A model generated the notes under the pieces. It saw only the letters and a program-made list of their open reading frames with translations, made no database searches and was not told the origin of the DNA. The translations under genes were made by a program, and so were the position numbers. A stretch of 64,000 bases of DNA from the NCBI GenBank assembly GCA_030654175.1, contig JAURXZ010000049.1, forward strand, positions 1 to 64,000. Direction: 5' to 3'. The DNA comes from Bacteroidia bacterium (GTDB lineage Bacteria > Bacteroidota > Bacteroidia > 2-12-FULL-35-15). Of this stretch, positions 34,075 to 42,628 are shown piece after piece. The stretch's first letter is position 1. Every line of letters starts with the position of its first letter.

Positions 34075-36762
34075 ATGCTAACAAGAATTTCTCTTATTAA
34101 CTCCAAAGGCTATGGTAAAGCCGAAATGAAACTCGACAATTGTGATTCAATGCAATTAGTTGGTCCTAATAACATTGGAAAAAGTACATTGATCTATGCT
34201 TTGAACTTTTTGTTTGTTGTTGACGGGCAAAAAATGTCCTTCAGTGGTCAGCGAAAAGGGGATAAAGAAACCATCCATCACTACTTTCCAACGCATAACA
34301 AGAGCTTTTTAATATTCGAAATAAATAAATTGGGCTATTACTGTATCCTTGTAAAAAGGAACACTGATGGCGAATTGGAATATTACAAAATTGACAGTGA
34401 ATATGATGAAGAATATTTCTTCGAAAATGAAGGTGCTCACCAACGTTTATTGAATTTTGATGAAGTGATTGGAAAGCTTCTTGAAAAAGGTATTGTTCAT
34501 AGTAAATTCGCTACTAAATCAGATGTGTTTAATTTGGTTTATCACCGTGGGACCAAGAACAATGCTGTAGTTTGGCTGGAAGATACTGTAAAAGCTGATG
34601 GTTTAAGTAATAACTTTTCGAAGGTGTACCGTTATTTGATCAACTCCAAGTTGATCACCAACAAAACCCTTAAAGAGTCGTTGATCATTGCCGATAATCG
34701 TGAGAATGAAGGCTTGAACTTCTCTCAGAAAAACAAAAAAGATATTACCGATCTATTACGTATCAATGAAGAAATAAAAAGCATTAAATCGGTACGTACT
34801 GATTTCCTTGAGTTTCGTGAGTCGGTAAAAGTATATAATTCAAAAACCAGAATTGTAAGTGAATTGATATCAGCTTTCAACAGTTCATACACCGCTGCTA
34901 TCCCTGAGTTAGAAATTTCTTCTATTGAAAGAGGTAGACACATTGCCGCTGTTCACAATGAGATCAATGAAATATTAAAGCCTAAGGAATTGAATTATGC
35001 TTCTTATATCGGTGAAAAAAATGCCGATGTAAAAAACAAAACCAACCTTTTAGCCGAAAAGCAGGCAGCTTTGAACGAAATTCATAAGTATGAAAGTGTT
35101 GATTTTTTAAAAGAATCATTACGTAATTTAGATAAGGACCGCAAGGATATTGAAACCCGTTTTACTACTATTGAGATTCAAAAATTATCGAGCAAGCAAT
35201 TGGAAATGCGTATTGATAAGTTAAATTATCAAATTGCATCTCTCGAAAATCAGATCGATAACTATAATAATTTGTTGATCCATAAAATTTCGGATAACGA
35301 AGAAGTAAAACAATTATTGAATTCTGTGCTTGCAGAGCAGGTTACCAGCCTACCAAGTAAACAGATCAAAAAGCCGATCAAAAAAATATCTGCAAAATTA
35401 TTAGCAATTTTTGATGGTGAAATTGATATCACTAAAGGCATTACTTTGAAAGAATTCAAATCAGTGAAAGAACTGAAAGATGAATTGAAAGGCTTGCAGA
35501 TAGAGAAAAAACAAACTGAAGAACTTTTAAAAACAGTTGTTGACAAAGAAAAAATTGACTCGAAATTAAAAGTAATTTTAAATGAGATTGAATTAATTAA
35601 AGAGAAAGTAAAACTTATTGAAAGTAAACCGGCTTTAGAAAAGCAGATCCGTTCAATAACAGATGATATCAAAACCCTGTCGCTTGAAAAGAAAGAGCTG
35701 GAAGAGTTTTTAAGTTCATTGGTTAAAGAGATTTCTCAAAAGCAAATAATGTTTGACAAATTGCAGGAAGAAAAGCGCGGTTTGGAAGGACGTGTAAGAG
35801 AATTGAAAGAGCGTAAAATTGAAGTGGAAGCAATTAATTTAGCCCCTACCGATTACGAAACAAATGATAACCTTGATTATATCTTTTCTAAAATTCAAAT
35901 TCATCAAAAAGACAGGATTGAATTAAAAGTTAAGAAAGACGCTACTTTTGATAATTTGAAATATCGTTTACGCAATAACAGTGCGGACATAGAACAATTC
36001 ATAAGTTTTGTGGAAGATGAAATTGCTTGTTTAGCTGATAAGGAACGTAGTATTGATGGTTTATTATCCAGTATTTCTACTCAGTTCGCAAACCCTGCAT
36101 ACACGTTATTAAAGCGTTATGAGGAGTTCAAACAATTTGTGTATACAAAATTCAACGAAAAACTTTCTCAAACACGTATCTCTAATATTGAATCAATGAA
36201 AATTGATCTGTTGGATAATGAGCGTATCATTGGAGAGTTGAAGAAGATCGCTTCTATCCAGGAGTTTAACGGACAAATGAGTTTTGAATTTGACCAATCA
36301 GAAAATTTAAAAGTTCTGAACGCCTATTTGGACAGCGGTAAAAGAGTAAGTTTTGATGAATTATTTAACATCGAACTACTTCTTCATATCAAAGGAACTG
36401 ATAAGCGTGTGGATCTTGCAAACCAGGTAGAATCAGATGGTACCGACCGTATGATCCGTTTGGTGATGATCATGTCAATTATCAACAGGCTTGCAGTAAC
36501 TGACGAGCAAAATAAAATTGCTTTATTTATTGATGAGGTTGCAACCATTGATAAACAAAACCGTCCGGAGATCGTGAAGTTTTGTAAGGAGCATAACTTC
36601 CTTCCTATTTTTGCTGCACCGGATGCTGTTGAAGGATTTAATAAATATTATTTTATTTACCCTTCAAAAGGTAAGATCAATATCAGCGAAAAACAAAATG
36701 CTGTTATTGTGGAAAGAAATGGAACAGTTCAACCTATTACAAAAATAACAAAAAGTAAATAA
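34075..36762 (+). CDS. SMC-like (MksB/JetC-type) coiled-coil ATPase
   Basis: A protein of 895 residues with the SMC/MukB head-coil-head layout. The P-loop GPNNIGKST is at 30-38. Long charged coiled-coil arms run from about 290-410 and 460-600. A short non-coil region near 420-455 (rich in Lys and Ile, SAKLLAIFDGEIDITKG) could be the hinge. The C-terminal head has a signature-like VESDGTDRM (785-793) and Walker B IALFIDE (815-821). It is shorter than canonical Smc (about 1,180) and closer to the small condensin-like MksB/JetC group. The next two genes follow with a 3-base gap and a 14-base overlap and look like the kleisin and KITE partners. The role is inferred: DNA loop extrusion in chromosome organisation or plasmid defence. 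Confidence 0.72.
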   Translation: MLTRISLINSKGYGKAEMKLDNCDSMQLVGPNNIGKSTLIYALNFLFVVDGQKMSFSGQRKGDKETIHHYFPTHNKSFLIFEINKLGYYCILVKRNTDGELEYYKIDSEYDEEYFFENEGAHQRLLNFDEVIGKLLEKGIVHSKFATKSDVFNLVYHRGTKNNAVVWLEDTVKADGLSNNFSKVYRYLINSKLITNKTLKESLIIADNRENEGLNFSQKNKKDITDLLRINEEIKSIKSVRTDFLEFRESVKVYNSKTRIVSELISAFNSSYTAAIPELEISSIERGRHIAAVHNEINEILKPKELNYASYIGEKNADVKNKTNLLAEKQAALNEIHKYESVDFLKESLRNLDKDRKDIETRFTTIEIQKLSSKQLEMRIDKLNYQIASLENQIDNYNNLLIHKISDNEEVKQLLNSVLAEQVTSLPSKQIKKPIKKISAKLLAIFDGEIDITKGITLKEFKSVKELKDELKGLQIEKKQTEELLKTVVDKEKIDSKLKVILNEIELIKEKVKLIESKPALEKQIRSITDDIKTLSLEKKELEEFLSSLVKEISQKQIMFDKLQEEKRGLEGRVRELKERKIEVEAINLAPTDYETNDNLDYIFSKIQIHQKDRIELKVKKDATFDNLKYRLRNNSADIEQFISFVEDEIACLADKERSIDGLLSSISTQFANPAYTLLKRYEEFKQFVYTKFNEKLSQTRISNIESMKIDLLDNERIIGELKKIASIQEFNGQMSFEFDQSENLKVLNAYLDSGKRVSFDELFNIELLLHIKGTDKRVDLANQVESDGTDRMIRLVMIMSIINRLAVTDEQNKIALFIDEVATIDKQNRPEIVKFCKEHNFLPIFAAPDAVEGFNKYYFIYPSKGKINISEKQNAVIVERNGTVQPITKITKSK

Positions 36763-36765
36763 GAG

Positions 36766-37959
36766 ATGAAGGCTGAACCAAGAACCATACTGCGCTTTTT
36801 ACTGGAGTATTTTGATATTATCAACGAATTGTATGAAACACAATCGAAAGGTGGTGTAATTCCTTATGAAACGTTGAATCTCATTACATCTAAGCATAAC
36901 ACGGATATTAAATCGCAGCTGATCGACTATAAAATATTAAGTTCGGTTAATGATAATTACGAAATACGAACAGTTTATTATAACCTGATCGAGTTTATTT
37001 TAAGCGAATTCAAACCATTATTACCTGAAACAATTGAAAAATATCATGTTTCAATTTCTGAATTATTCCGTAAAATTAAGGAAAACATTAATGGTGATAA
37101 AGTAATTTTAAATCAGCGGTTAACTGAATTGGCCAATGAAATAAGGACATTCTACGAAATGGTAGAGAAAAATACCATCAGCTTATTGAATGAAACGCGT
37201 GAATTAAAAGCCAACGTTAAGAAAATTGATTACAGAGAAAAGATCGTTAGAGCTTCACGGTGGATTGACGAATATATTATTCCTCTCAACAAAATTCTGG
37301 ATATCAATCATAGTGCTTCTATTGCCAATAAATTATACGACATTTCAGAATATTCAAATAGATACCGTTTGAATTGTGATGATGAAAGTACACGTGTTTT
37401 GTTTGAAAAACTTTATTTTCAATTGATACAGGTGAACGATAATTTATTGCGCCAGTCAAAAATATTAACCACTGAATTATTACCGCTTATCGAGCGTATA
37501 CGTACTGAATCGATCATTTTAACAGGTTGGATCACTTTCTTGAAAAATCCTTATAAGCAAAAGGTTCCTCCAATGTTTGAATCGAAAAGAACAAATATCT
37601 ATTCAAATAATACCTTCTTTAACGCTTCTGAAATTTTTGAACAATTTAAAAATGAAACTGATATTTATTTTGAAGACGAAATAAATACAGAAGAGAAGTG
37701 GATCTTCGATAAAGATTTTTTTACCAACAAATTAAAATCTAATTTACCTGTAGAGGATTTTTTTAAGTGGTGTAACAAAACGTTGAAAGAAGAATATAAA
37801 AAAGTGGAGATAGAAAAATTCTTTGCCTTAACTACTCTTGCCTTTGATGAGGACATTGAACGTGATTTTGGTAAAACTCCTGAATTCGACAAAATAAAAA
37901 TTAACGATTTAACATTAACTGTTCCTAAAATAACAATCAATAAACATGGAATTTCCTAA
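36766..37959 (+). CDS. Putative kleisin-like subunit (MksF/JetA-type)
   Basis: A protein of 397 residues I do not recognise from sequence alone. It is cytoplasmic and mostly helical. The first 80 residues (RTILRFLLEYFDIINELYE; VIPYETLNLITSKHN; YKILSSVNDNYEIR) look like a winged-helix domain. A long helical middle (about 95-270) and a C-terminal domain ending LTLTVPKITINKHG follow. It starts 3 bases after the SMC-like gene and overlaps the next gene by 14 bases. Position, size and predicted winged helix fit a kleisin/MksF-type linker. That assignment is inference; structure prediction would decide it. Confidence 0.5.
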   Translation: MKAEPRTILRFLLEYFDIINELYETQSKGGVIPYETLNLITSKHNTDIKSQLIDYKILSSVNDNYEIRTVYYNLIEFILSEFKPLLPETIEKYHVSISELFRKIKENINGDKVILNQRLTELANEIRTFYEMVEKNTISLLNETRELKANVKKIDYREKIVRASRWIDEYIIPLNKILDINHSASIANKLYDISEYSNRYRLNCDDESTRVLFEKLYFQLIQVNDNLLRQSKILTTELLPLIERIRTESIILTGWITFLKNPYKQKVPPMFESKRTNIYSNNTFFNASEIFEQFKNETDIYFEDEINTEEKWIFDKDFFTNKLKSNLPVEDFFKWCNKTLKEEYKKVEIEKFFALTTLAFDEDIERDFGKTPEFDKIKINDLTLTVPKITINKHGIS

Positions 37960-38470
37960 TCACCATCGCCAAATTGTAGAAGATCTAATGAGTGGTAAAT
38001 TTGTTTTACCTTCTGAGCGGACTTTTGCAGTTTTAAGAGATAACGAACAATCTTATACCTATTTCTTTAAAGCATCATTCAATTATGATCTAAAGGTTAC
38101 TCAGGATTTTATTTACCTGGTTTCTGATGAATCAAATGAAATGTTATCACGTGATGTATGTATTTTTATTGCTCTTTTGAGCTACGAGCTTGACCGCGAT
38201 GGAAAAAACTTTTTGGAAAGGATTCAATTCAGTGAGTTTGAGGTTGAAGAAATTGAAAATTACTTTACCAATTCTTCTTATATTGATTTGATCTTATCAA
38301 ACAAACAGTTGAAGGATGCAGACTCCCGCAAAAACTTTATCAATACCTTAAACCGTAGAAATATAATCGAAAAAACTGCTGATAGTCGTTTTGTATTTAC
38401 ATCAGCACATAAATTCTTTATGGATTTTGCAGCGGATATTGTGAAGTTTGAAAACGTGGAAAAGGAATAA
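37946..38470 (+). CDS. Putative KITE-like subunit (MksE/JetB-type)
   Basis: A protein of 174 residues with the style of MksE/DUF4194 proteins. It opens IVEDLMSGKFVLPSERTFAVLR, in which a short sequence resembling LxxGxF precedes a winged helix, and continues DVCIFIALLSYELDRDGKNF and RNFINTLNRRNIIEKTADSRF, a possible second winged helix. It overlaps the 397-residue gene by 14 bases and ends the operon; a strong terminator follows. No JetD-like nuclease gene lies downstream. The call rests on size, order and overall pattern, not on a search. Confidence 0.5.
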   Translation: MEFPNHHRQIVEDLMSGKFVLPSERTFAVLRDNEQSYTYFFKASFNYDLKVTQDFIYLVSDESNEMLSRDVCIFIALLSYELDRDGKNFLERIQFSEFEVEEIENYFTNSSYIDLILSNKQLKDADSRKNFINTLNRRNIIEKTADSRFVFTSAHKFFMDFAADIVKFENVEKE

Positions 38471-38504
38471 TACAACGCTTGTTGCCATAATTAAAATAAA
38501 GTAT

Positions 38505-38540
38505 AGACCTGACAGTTTTTTAAATCTGTCAGGTCTTTTC
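38505..38540 (+). terminator. Terminator of the SMC-like operon
   Basis: AGACCTGACAG (38505-38515) pairs perfectly with CTGTCAGGTCT (38526-38536), followed by T bases. GACCTGACAG/CTGTCAGGTC hairpins of this kind recur in Bacteroidota genomes. Confidence 0.8.
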
Positions 38541-38589
38541 GTTTCGTAAAAGGTCGTTTGGGAATATAAAATTTGAAACGTCAACATTT

Positions 38590-39621
38590 CTACATAAACC
38601 GATTCTCGATATCGATCTCCGTAAAAGTTTTTTTTCCTCTTAAATAGTAATCAGCAATAATGCTATGCTTATACACAGCTGTGGTAGCATGTTGTTTTAT
38701 TTGTTCCTTTAATAATTTACGTTTTTTTAATGTTTTACCAAACGAAGCGTAAAAACTAAAATGAGCTTTTATTACAGCGGTGAAACTGCTGAACTGTCCT
38801 GAAAATAGAAACTTTGAGCCGGCAATACCGTCCAGTAAAAAACGGATGAATAATTTCAAATAGAAATATTCAGGTGGATGATTTTTGGAAAGCAACAGTA
38901 AATTATTACGAAAATTTAAAAATGTTTTATAAGGATTCGTTTTATTTAATGTTCCTCCTCCAACGTGGTACACTGTTGATTCAGCACAATACATAACTTT
39001 ATAACCAAAATTTTTCAAGCGCCAACATAGATCGATTTCTTCCATGTGAGCAAAAAAATCTTCATCAAAACCTTGAATTTTCTGGTAATATTGGGCCCTT
39101 ACAAATAAGCAGGCGCCAGTGGCCCAGAATACTTCACGGGTATCATTATATTGTCCTTTATCTTCTTCAATAGTTGAAAAGATCCGGCCGCGACAAAATG
39201 GGTAACCATATTTATCAATAAAACCGCCTGCTGCACCGGCATATTCAAAATATGTTTTTTTGTTATGGTCTTTTATTTTGGGCTGACATGCGGCAATACT
39301 TATATCATCATCCATTAGTTTTATGATGGGCTCGATCCAATTTGGAGTTACTTCTACATCAGAGTTAAGCAATACATAATATTCTGCACTAACGAGTTTT
39401 AATGCATCGTTATAACCTTTTGCAAACCCTCCATTAATGGTGTTTTTGATGATCTTTACCTGAGGGTAGTTTGTTGTTAGAAAGGATACTGAATCATCGG
39501 TGGATGCGTTGTCTGCTACTATTATTTGGGTATCTGAAGCATTGTTTGCTATTACAGATGGTAAAAATTTTTCGAGAAAATTTTTACCATTCCAATTTAA
39601 GATAACTACTGCAACCTTCAT
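38590..39621 (-). CDS. Family 2 glycosyltransferase
   Basis: A GT-A fold enzyme of 343 residues that transfers a sugar to a cell-surface glycan precursor. The N-terminus VAVVILNWNGKNFLEKFLPS and VADNASTDDSV form the nucleotide-sugar site. The metal-binding DxD equivalent is in LLNSDVEVTPNWI. GACLFVRAQYYQKIQGFDEDFFAHMEEIDLCWRLK is typical of the rhamnosyl/galactofuranosyl-like GT2 group. There is no predicted multi-spanning region. It is a single-gene unit with a textbook promoter at 39626-39658 and no neighbouring glycan genes, so the acceptor is unknown. Confidence 0.9.
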   Translation of the reverse strand: MKVAVVILNWNGKNFLEKFLPSVIANNASDTQIIVADNASTDDSVSFLTTNYPQVKIIKNTINGGFAKGYNDALKLVSAEYYVLLNSDVEVTPNWIEPIIKLMDDDISIAACQPKIKDHNKKTYFEYAGAAGGFIDKYGYPFCRGRIFSTIEEDKGQYNDTREVFWATGACLFVRAQYYQKIQGFDEDFFAHMEEIDLCWRLKNFGYKVMYCAESTVYHVGGGTLNKTNPYKTFLNFRNNLLLLSKNHPPEYFYLKLFIRFLLDGIAGSKFLFSGQFSSFTAVIKAHFSFYASFGKTLKKRKLLKEQIKQHATTAVYKHSIIADYYLRGKKTFTEIDIENRFM

Positions 39622-39625
39622 AAAA

Positions 39626-39658
39626 CAAATGTAATGGAAATAGTACTAAGTAAACAAA
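39626..39658 (-). promoter_or_regulatory. Complete -33/-7 promoter of the glycosyltransferase gene
   Basis: On the minus strand TTTG (39655-39658), 21 bases, then TACATTTG (39626-39633): a full match to the Bacteroidota promoter. The box ends only four bases before the ATG, so the mRNA is expected to be leaderless. Confidence 0.75.
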
Positions 39659-39661
39659 CTG

Positions 39662-40009
39662 CTAATTTTTTGGTTTTAAAAATTCCCCATCGATGATCAA
39701 TAATTTTACGCTATCGCTCGAAATAGATCGATGTGAGCTTAGATCGTCAGAAACAATATAGGTCATTCCTTTTGAAAGTGTAAATTTCTCCCCGTTTTTA
39801 AGTTCACTTATAAAACTACCTTCTAAACAATGGACAATATGCCCTTTTTGACACCAGTGGTCAGCTAAATAATTTTCTGAATACTCTACCATACGAATTC
39901 TAAGTCCATTCATTTGTATTGTTTGCCAATACGATGTCCCTGTTTCTCCCTTATGTTCAGTTTTTTCTACTTTGTCCCAGGCTAACGTTTGAAATGGTAT
40001 GGTGTACAT
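39662..40009 (-). CDS. Cupin-fold protein (DHCW-motif type)
   Basis: A small cupin of 115 residues. RMVEYSENYLADHWCQKGHIVHCLEGSF contains the His/Cys-bearing first cupin motif, including the DHWCxKGH segment I associate with the family named for its DHCW motif, and KGMTYIVSDDLSSHRSIS the second motif. Metal binding by His and Cys side chains is likely. No enzymatic role is known to me. It ends 40 bases before the glycosyltransferase gene, which has its own promoter. Confidence 0.75.
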   Translation of the reverse strand: MYTIPFQTLAWDKVEKTEHKGETGTSYWQTIQMNGLRIRMVEYSENYLADHWCQKGHIVHCLEGSFISELKNGEKFTLSKGMTYIVSDDLSSHRSISSDSVKLLIIDGEFLKPKN

Positions 40010-40063
40010 CAGACTTTATATAAGTTAATTTATAAAAATAATTTAAGCCTGTTTGAAGCGTCC

Positions 40064-40105
40064 CAACAACTATCAACCAACAACTATCAACCAACAACTA
40101 TCAAC
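40064..40105. repeat. Three perfect 14-bp tandem repeats
   Basis: CAACAACTATCAAC is repeated three times without error and followed by TATCAATTATC. It lies between the cupin start and the GWxTD stop. Similar TATCAATTATC sequence recurs at the palindrome 48937-48965. Confidence 0.85.
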
Positions 40106-40120
40106 TATCAATTATCAAAA

Positions 40121-41620
40121 CTACCGTGGATTACGAAAATTTTCACCGGCATTTCCACCAAAATGATCAGGAGCTTTTGTGTCATCCATATTAGTGGATG
40201 GACTATCACGCTTATGAATTAGAAGTTCCCATCTGGTATTATTAATTTCACCTTGTGCGGTAGAATGTATCAATGAATATTTATTGGTAACCAGATCGGG
40301 ATTATAGAACACAAATTTTTTATTTGATTGTTTGTTCCCGGGGTAGGTCAATGAAAGGGATCTGTCATATAAGCTGTAGTATTCCCATATTTCATATGGA
40401 TACGCACTAGGCTCCACATCCATTTTGGATCGTTGATCGGGGCGGCCATATTGTAAATAAACCCGGCCCCTGTCTGTGTCATACCCTTTTAGACTGTATG
40501 TTCCAAACTCTTTATTTACTTTCATTACTTCCTTATAATATTCTAACCACATTAATTGAGGCTCCAATTCATTGCGTGATTTCCAAAAATTATAGAAAAG
40601 TTTTTGCATAAGCTCTAAATTCCTGCCTTTCAATTGATTTGCAGCATATTGAATTTCCGAATTGCTTGATATCGGGCGTAATGATCTTATATAATCCGAT
40701 AATGTATCCACACTGGTATAGCTGGTAACAAAGGTGTTGGTCACATTAACTGATTTTAGATCTTCAATACTTAATTGCCCTTGTGAGTTTTTACGTTGAA
40801 TGAAATAGCTGCGTTCTGCCTGTATTTTGTTTTCCTTATCTCTTAACTCTACTATCAGATTATAATTACCCGATGGCAGTTTTTCAATATTGAACTCAGA
40901 AAGTAATATATTCACATCATTGGCTGTTTGTTTCGAAAATGCGCTGTAATCGTTGAGTTTCACTTTTTTTTCGGACGATTCTAAAAAATAATTCAGCACT
41001 ATTTTTTCACCCTCTCCAATTATTTTTTTTGAGTTATATATTTCTGCATAGAACCTCAGTTTATGAATGTTTTCAGGGTAAAACGTTGAAACATAAGGTA
41101 TAAGGTCAAAACCGCTTTTAGTAAGAATACTAGGAGTTGTTGATTTTACATACGATTCCAAGGTTTGAATATCAGAAACTGTTACTTTATTTTCAGGGAA
41201 ATCAATAGTAATTGGCATTGTAGTAACAAATGGTTTATCCAAAAGTTTGTTTTTATCCGCTATTGAAATATCCATGTTGTAAGCGCCATTTGCTAAGGTA
41301 AAGCGCTGCTGGTCAATAAAATTGGGATATGCTTTGCTGGTATCATCTGTTTCCGGACTGATTAAGGTATATTTTTGTGCATTTTTAATTTCGCCATTTT
41401 GGGTAAAGCTGATAGTGATATCAACCGCTCCCTGGTATTTTCCTGTAGCGTTTTTAACAAACGTCACCGAATTACCAATAACTGATAGATAAGTTTCGAT
41501 ATAGGGGCCCTTAGCTGGTACATTAAAGGTAGCATACGTCAAATATGCGGTAACATTGTTTGCGTTGGCAGTTAATACCGCCAATAAAACAAAACATACT
41601 AAAATAAGGTGTTTTTTCAT
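40121..41620 (-). CDS. GWxTD domain-containing secreted protein
   Basis: This exported protein of 499 residues has a clean signal peptide (LILVCFVLLAVLTANA). Beta-rich modules follow (about 25-300; TAYLTYATFNVPAKGPYIETYLSV, then LPSGNYNLIVELRDKENKIQAERSYFI). The last 120 residues hold the GWxTD-type domain, marked by YDTDRGRVYLQYGRPDQRSKM and YEIWEYYSL. The domain is widespread in Bacteroidota and Acidobacteria and has no assigned activity. The gene is divergent from tRNA-Ser and has a TAACTTTG box at 41667-41674. Near the C-terminus DHFGGNAGENFRNPR is a characteristic ending. Confidence 0.88.
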   Translation of the reverse strand: MKKHLILVCFVLLAVLTANANNVTAYLTYATFNVPAKGPYIETYLSVIGNSVTFVKNATGKYQGAVDITISFTQNGEIKNAQKYTLISPETDDTSKAYPNFIDQQRFTLANGAYNMDISIADKNKLLDKPFVTTMPITIDFPENKVTVSDIQTLESYVKSTTPSILTKSGFDLIPYVSTFYPENIHKLRFYAEIYNSKKIIGEGEKIVLNYFLESSEKKVKLNDYSAFSKQTANDVNILLSEFNIEKLPSGNYNLIVELRDKENKIQAERSYFIQRKNSQGQLSIEDLKSVNVTNTFVTSYTSVDTLSDYIRSLRPISSNSEIQYAANQLKGRNLELMQKLFYNFWKSRNELEPQLMWLEYYKEVMKVNKEFGTYSLKGYDTDRGRVYLQYGRPDQRSKMDVEPSAYPYEIWEYYSLYDRSLSLTYPGNKQSNKKFVFYNPDLVTNKYSLIHSTAQGEINNTRWELLIHKRDSPSTNMDDTKAPDHFGGNAGENFRNPR

Positions 41621-41666
41621 TTAAATTTTTTTTTTGACGCGTTCCGATCACAACGCTGAATATCTA

Positions 41667-41674
41667 CAAAGTTA
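41667..41674 (-). promoter_or_regulatory. -7 promoter box of the GWxTD gene
   Basis: On the minus strand it reads TAACTTTG, a perfect TAnnTTTG, 46 bases upstream of the ATG. It is divergent from the tRNA promoter at 41725. Confidence 0.55.
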
Positions 41675-41724
41675 AGCAATAAATATTTTTTTTTCTTTTT
41701 ATATCTATTAAATCAAAAAAATAC

Positions 41725-41732
41725 TACTTTTG
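41725..41732 (+). promoter_or_regulatory. -7 promoter box of tRNA-Ser
   Basis: TACTTTTG matches TAnnTTTG and ends six bases before the mature tRNA 5' end at 41739, so transcription starts at or immediately before the tRNA. Confidence 0.65.
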
Positions 41733-41738
41733 TCGTCT

Positions 41739-41823
41739 GGAGAAATGGCAGAGTGGTCTATTGCGGCAGTCTTGAAAACTGTTGAGGGTTACACCTCCTG
41801 GGGTTCGAATCCCTATTTCTCCG
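41739..41823 (+). tRNA. tRNA-Ser (anticodon TGA)
   Basis: The acceptor stem GGAGAAA (41739-41745) pairs with TTTCTCC (41816-41822), followed by discriminator G. The anticodon loop CTTGAAA has anticodon TGA at 41773-41775, reading UCA codons. A long class II variable arm (GAGG/CCTC) and a T loop TTCGAAT in stem TGGGG/CCCTA confirm serine identity. It is 85 nt and does not encode CCA. A terminator with T8 follows directly. Confidence 0.97.
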
Positions 41824-41830
41824 CTCCTTT

Positions 41831-41872
41831 AAACCGTAAATAGCTAAATTTAAGCTGTTTGCGGTTTTTTTT
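41831..41872 (+). terminator. Terminator of tRNA-Ser
   Basis: AAACCGTAAATAGCT (41831-41845) pairs with AGCTGTTTGCGGTTT (41853-41867) with two G-U pairs, then a run of T to 41872. Confidence 0.88.
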
Positions 41873-42002
41873 ATTCCTGATTTAATCCACATTTGCCATC
41901 AATAAAATTTTTTAGGCAAACAAAATCACCCAAAAACATATTTTTCATCATTTATTTAAAGTGAGAAAGTTGTTTCCTTTGCAGTTATCAATAAAGTTAA
42001 AT

Positions 42003-42500
42003 ATGAATTTAACCCATGTTCATTTACTAATTACCCATCTTCCTATTTTCGGTTCAATATTAGGTGGAATTGTTTTAGCACATGGCTTGTGGGCAAAAAG
42101 CAATCCAACAAAAATGGCTGCTTATATTCTTTTCATCATTTCATCCATCGGGGCTGGTATTGCTTATTTAACAGGTGAAGCTGCCGAAGAAGCAGTTGAA
42201 CATATCCAAGGTGTTGCCGAAGGAATGATTGAGCAACATGAAGATTTTGCTTTAATTTCTTTAATCGCTTTAATTATTTTAGGCTTTTCATCTATTGTTG
42301 GTGCTTTTTTTATTTTAAAACAATCTTCAGTTGTAAGAAATGTCGCCTGGGTTATTCTATTTATTTCACTTATTAGTTTTGGATTAATTGCCAGAACAGG
42401 ATATCTGGGAGGGCTTATAAGGCATACAGAAGTTGATCCTTCCAATATCAATACCATTCAGGGTGGGGAAGAGGAAGAAGGCGAAGATGAGGACGATTAA
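42003..42500 (+). CDS. DUF2231-like multi-spanning membrane protein
   Basis: A protein of 165 residues from the ATG at 42003; an upstream GTG at 41961 only adds a charged extension. Four to five transmembrane helices are evident (LPIFGSILGGIVLAHGLW, MAAYILFIISSIGAGIAYLTG, FALISLIALIILGFSSIVGAFF, VAWVILFISLISFGLIA). HVHLLITHLPI at the start resembles the HPxLVHFPI motif of DUF2231 cytochrome-like membrane proteins, and several His and Glu residues face the membrane ends. The C-terminus is a very acidic tail (GGEEEEGEDEDD). Electron transfer or heme binding is possible but unproven. Confidence 0.7.
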   Translation: MNLTHVHLLITHLPIFGSILGGIVLAHGLWAKSNPTKMAAYILFIISSIGAGIAYLTGEAAEEAVEHIQGVAEGMIEQHEDFALISLIALIILGFSSIVGAFFILKQSSVVRNVAWVILFISLISFGLIARTGYLGGLIRHTEVDPSNINTIQGGEEEEGEDEDD

Positions 42501-42628
42501 TATATCAAATGAAACAATCAGTATTTGTAAAATTTGTTTTGCAAAATCTGTTAAGTTCTTTTGCAAAGCAAGATAATTTTTGATTGTTGTTTTTCTGATC
42601 AAACATCACCTCTCCTTTTAATTCATAA

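Noticed and set aside
34075-38470. Complete Wadjet (JetABCD) defence system
   Set aside because: No JetD-like nuclease or fourth gene; the operon ends at a strong terminator and a glycosyltransferase follows on the other strand.
40064-40105. CRISPR-like array
   Set aside because: The three 14-bp units are directly adjacent with no spacers, and no cas genes are present.
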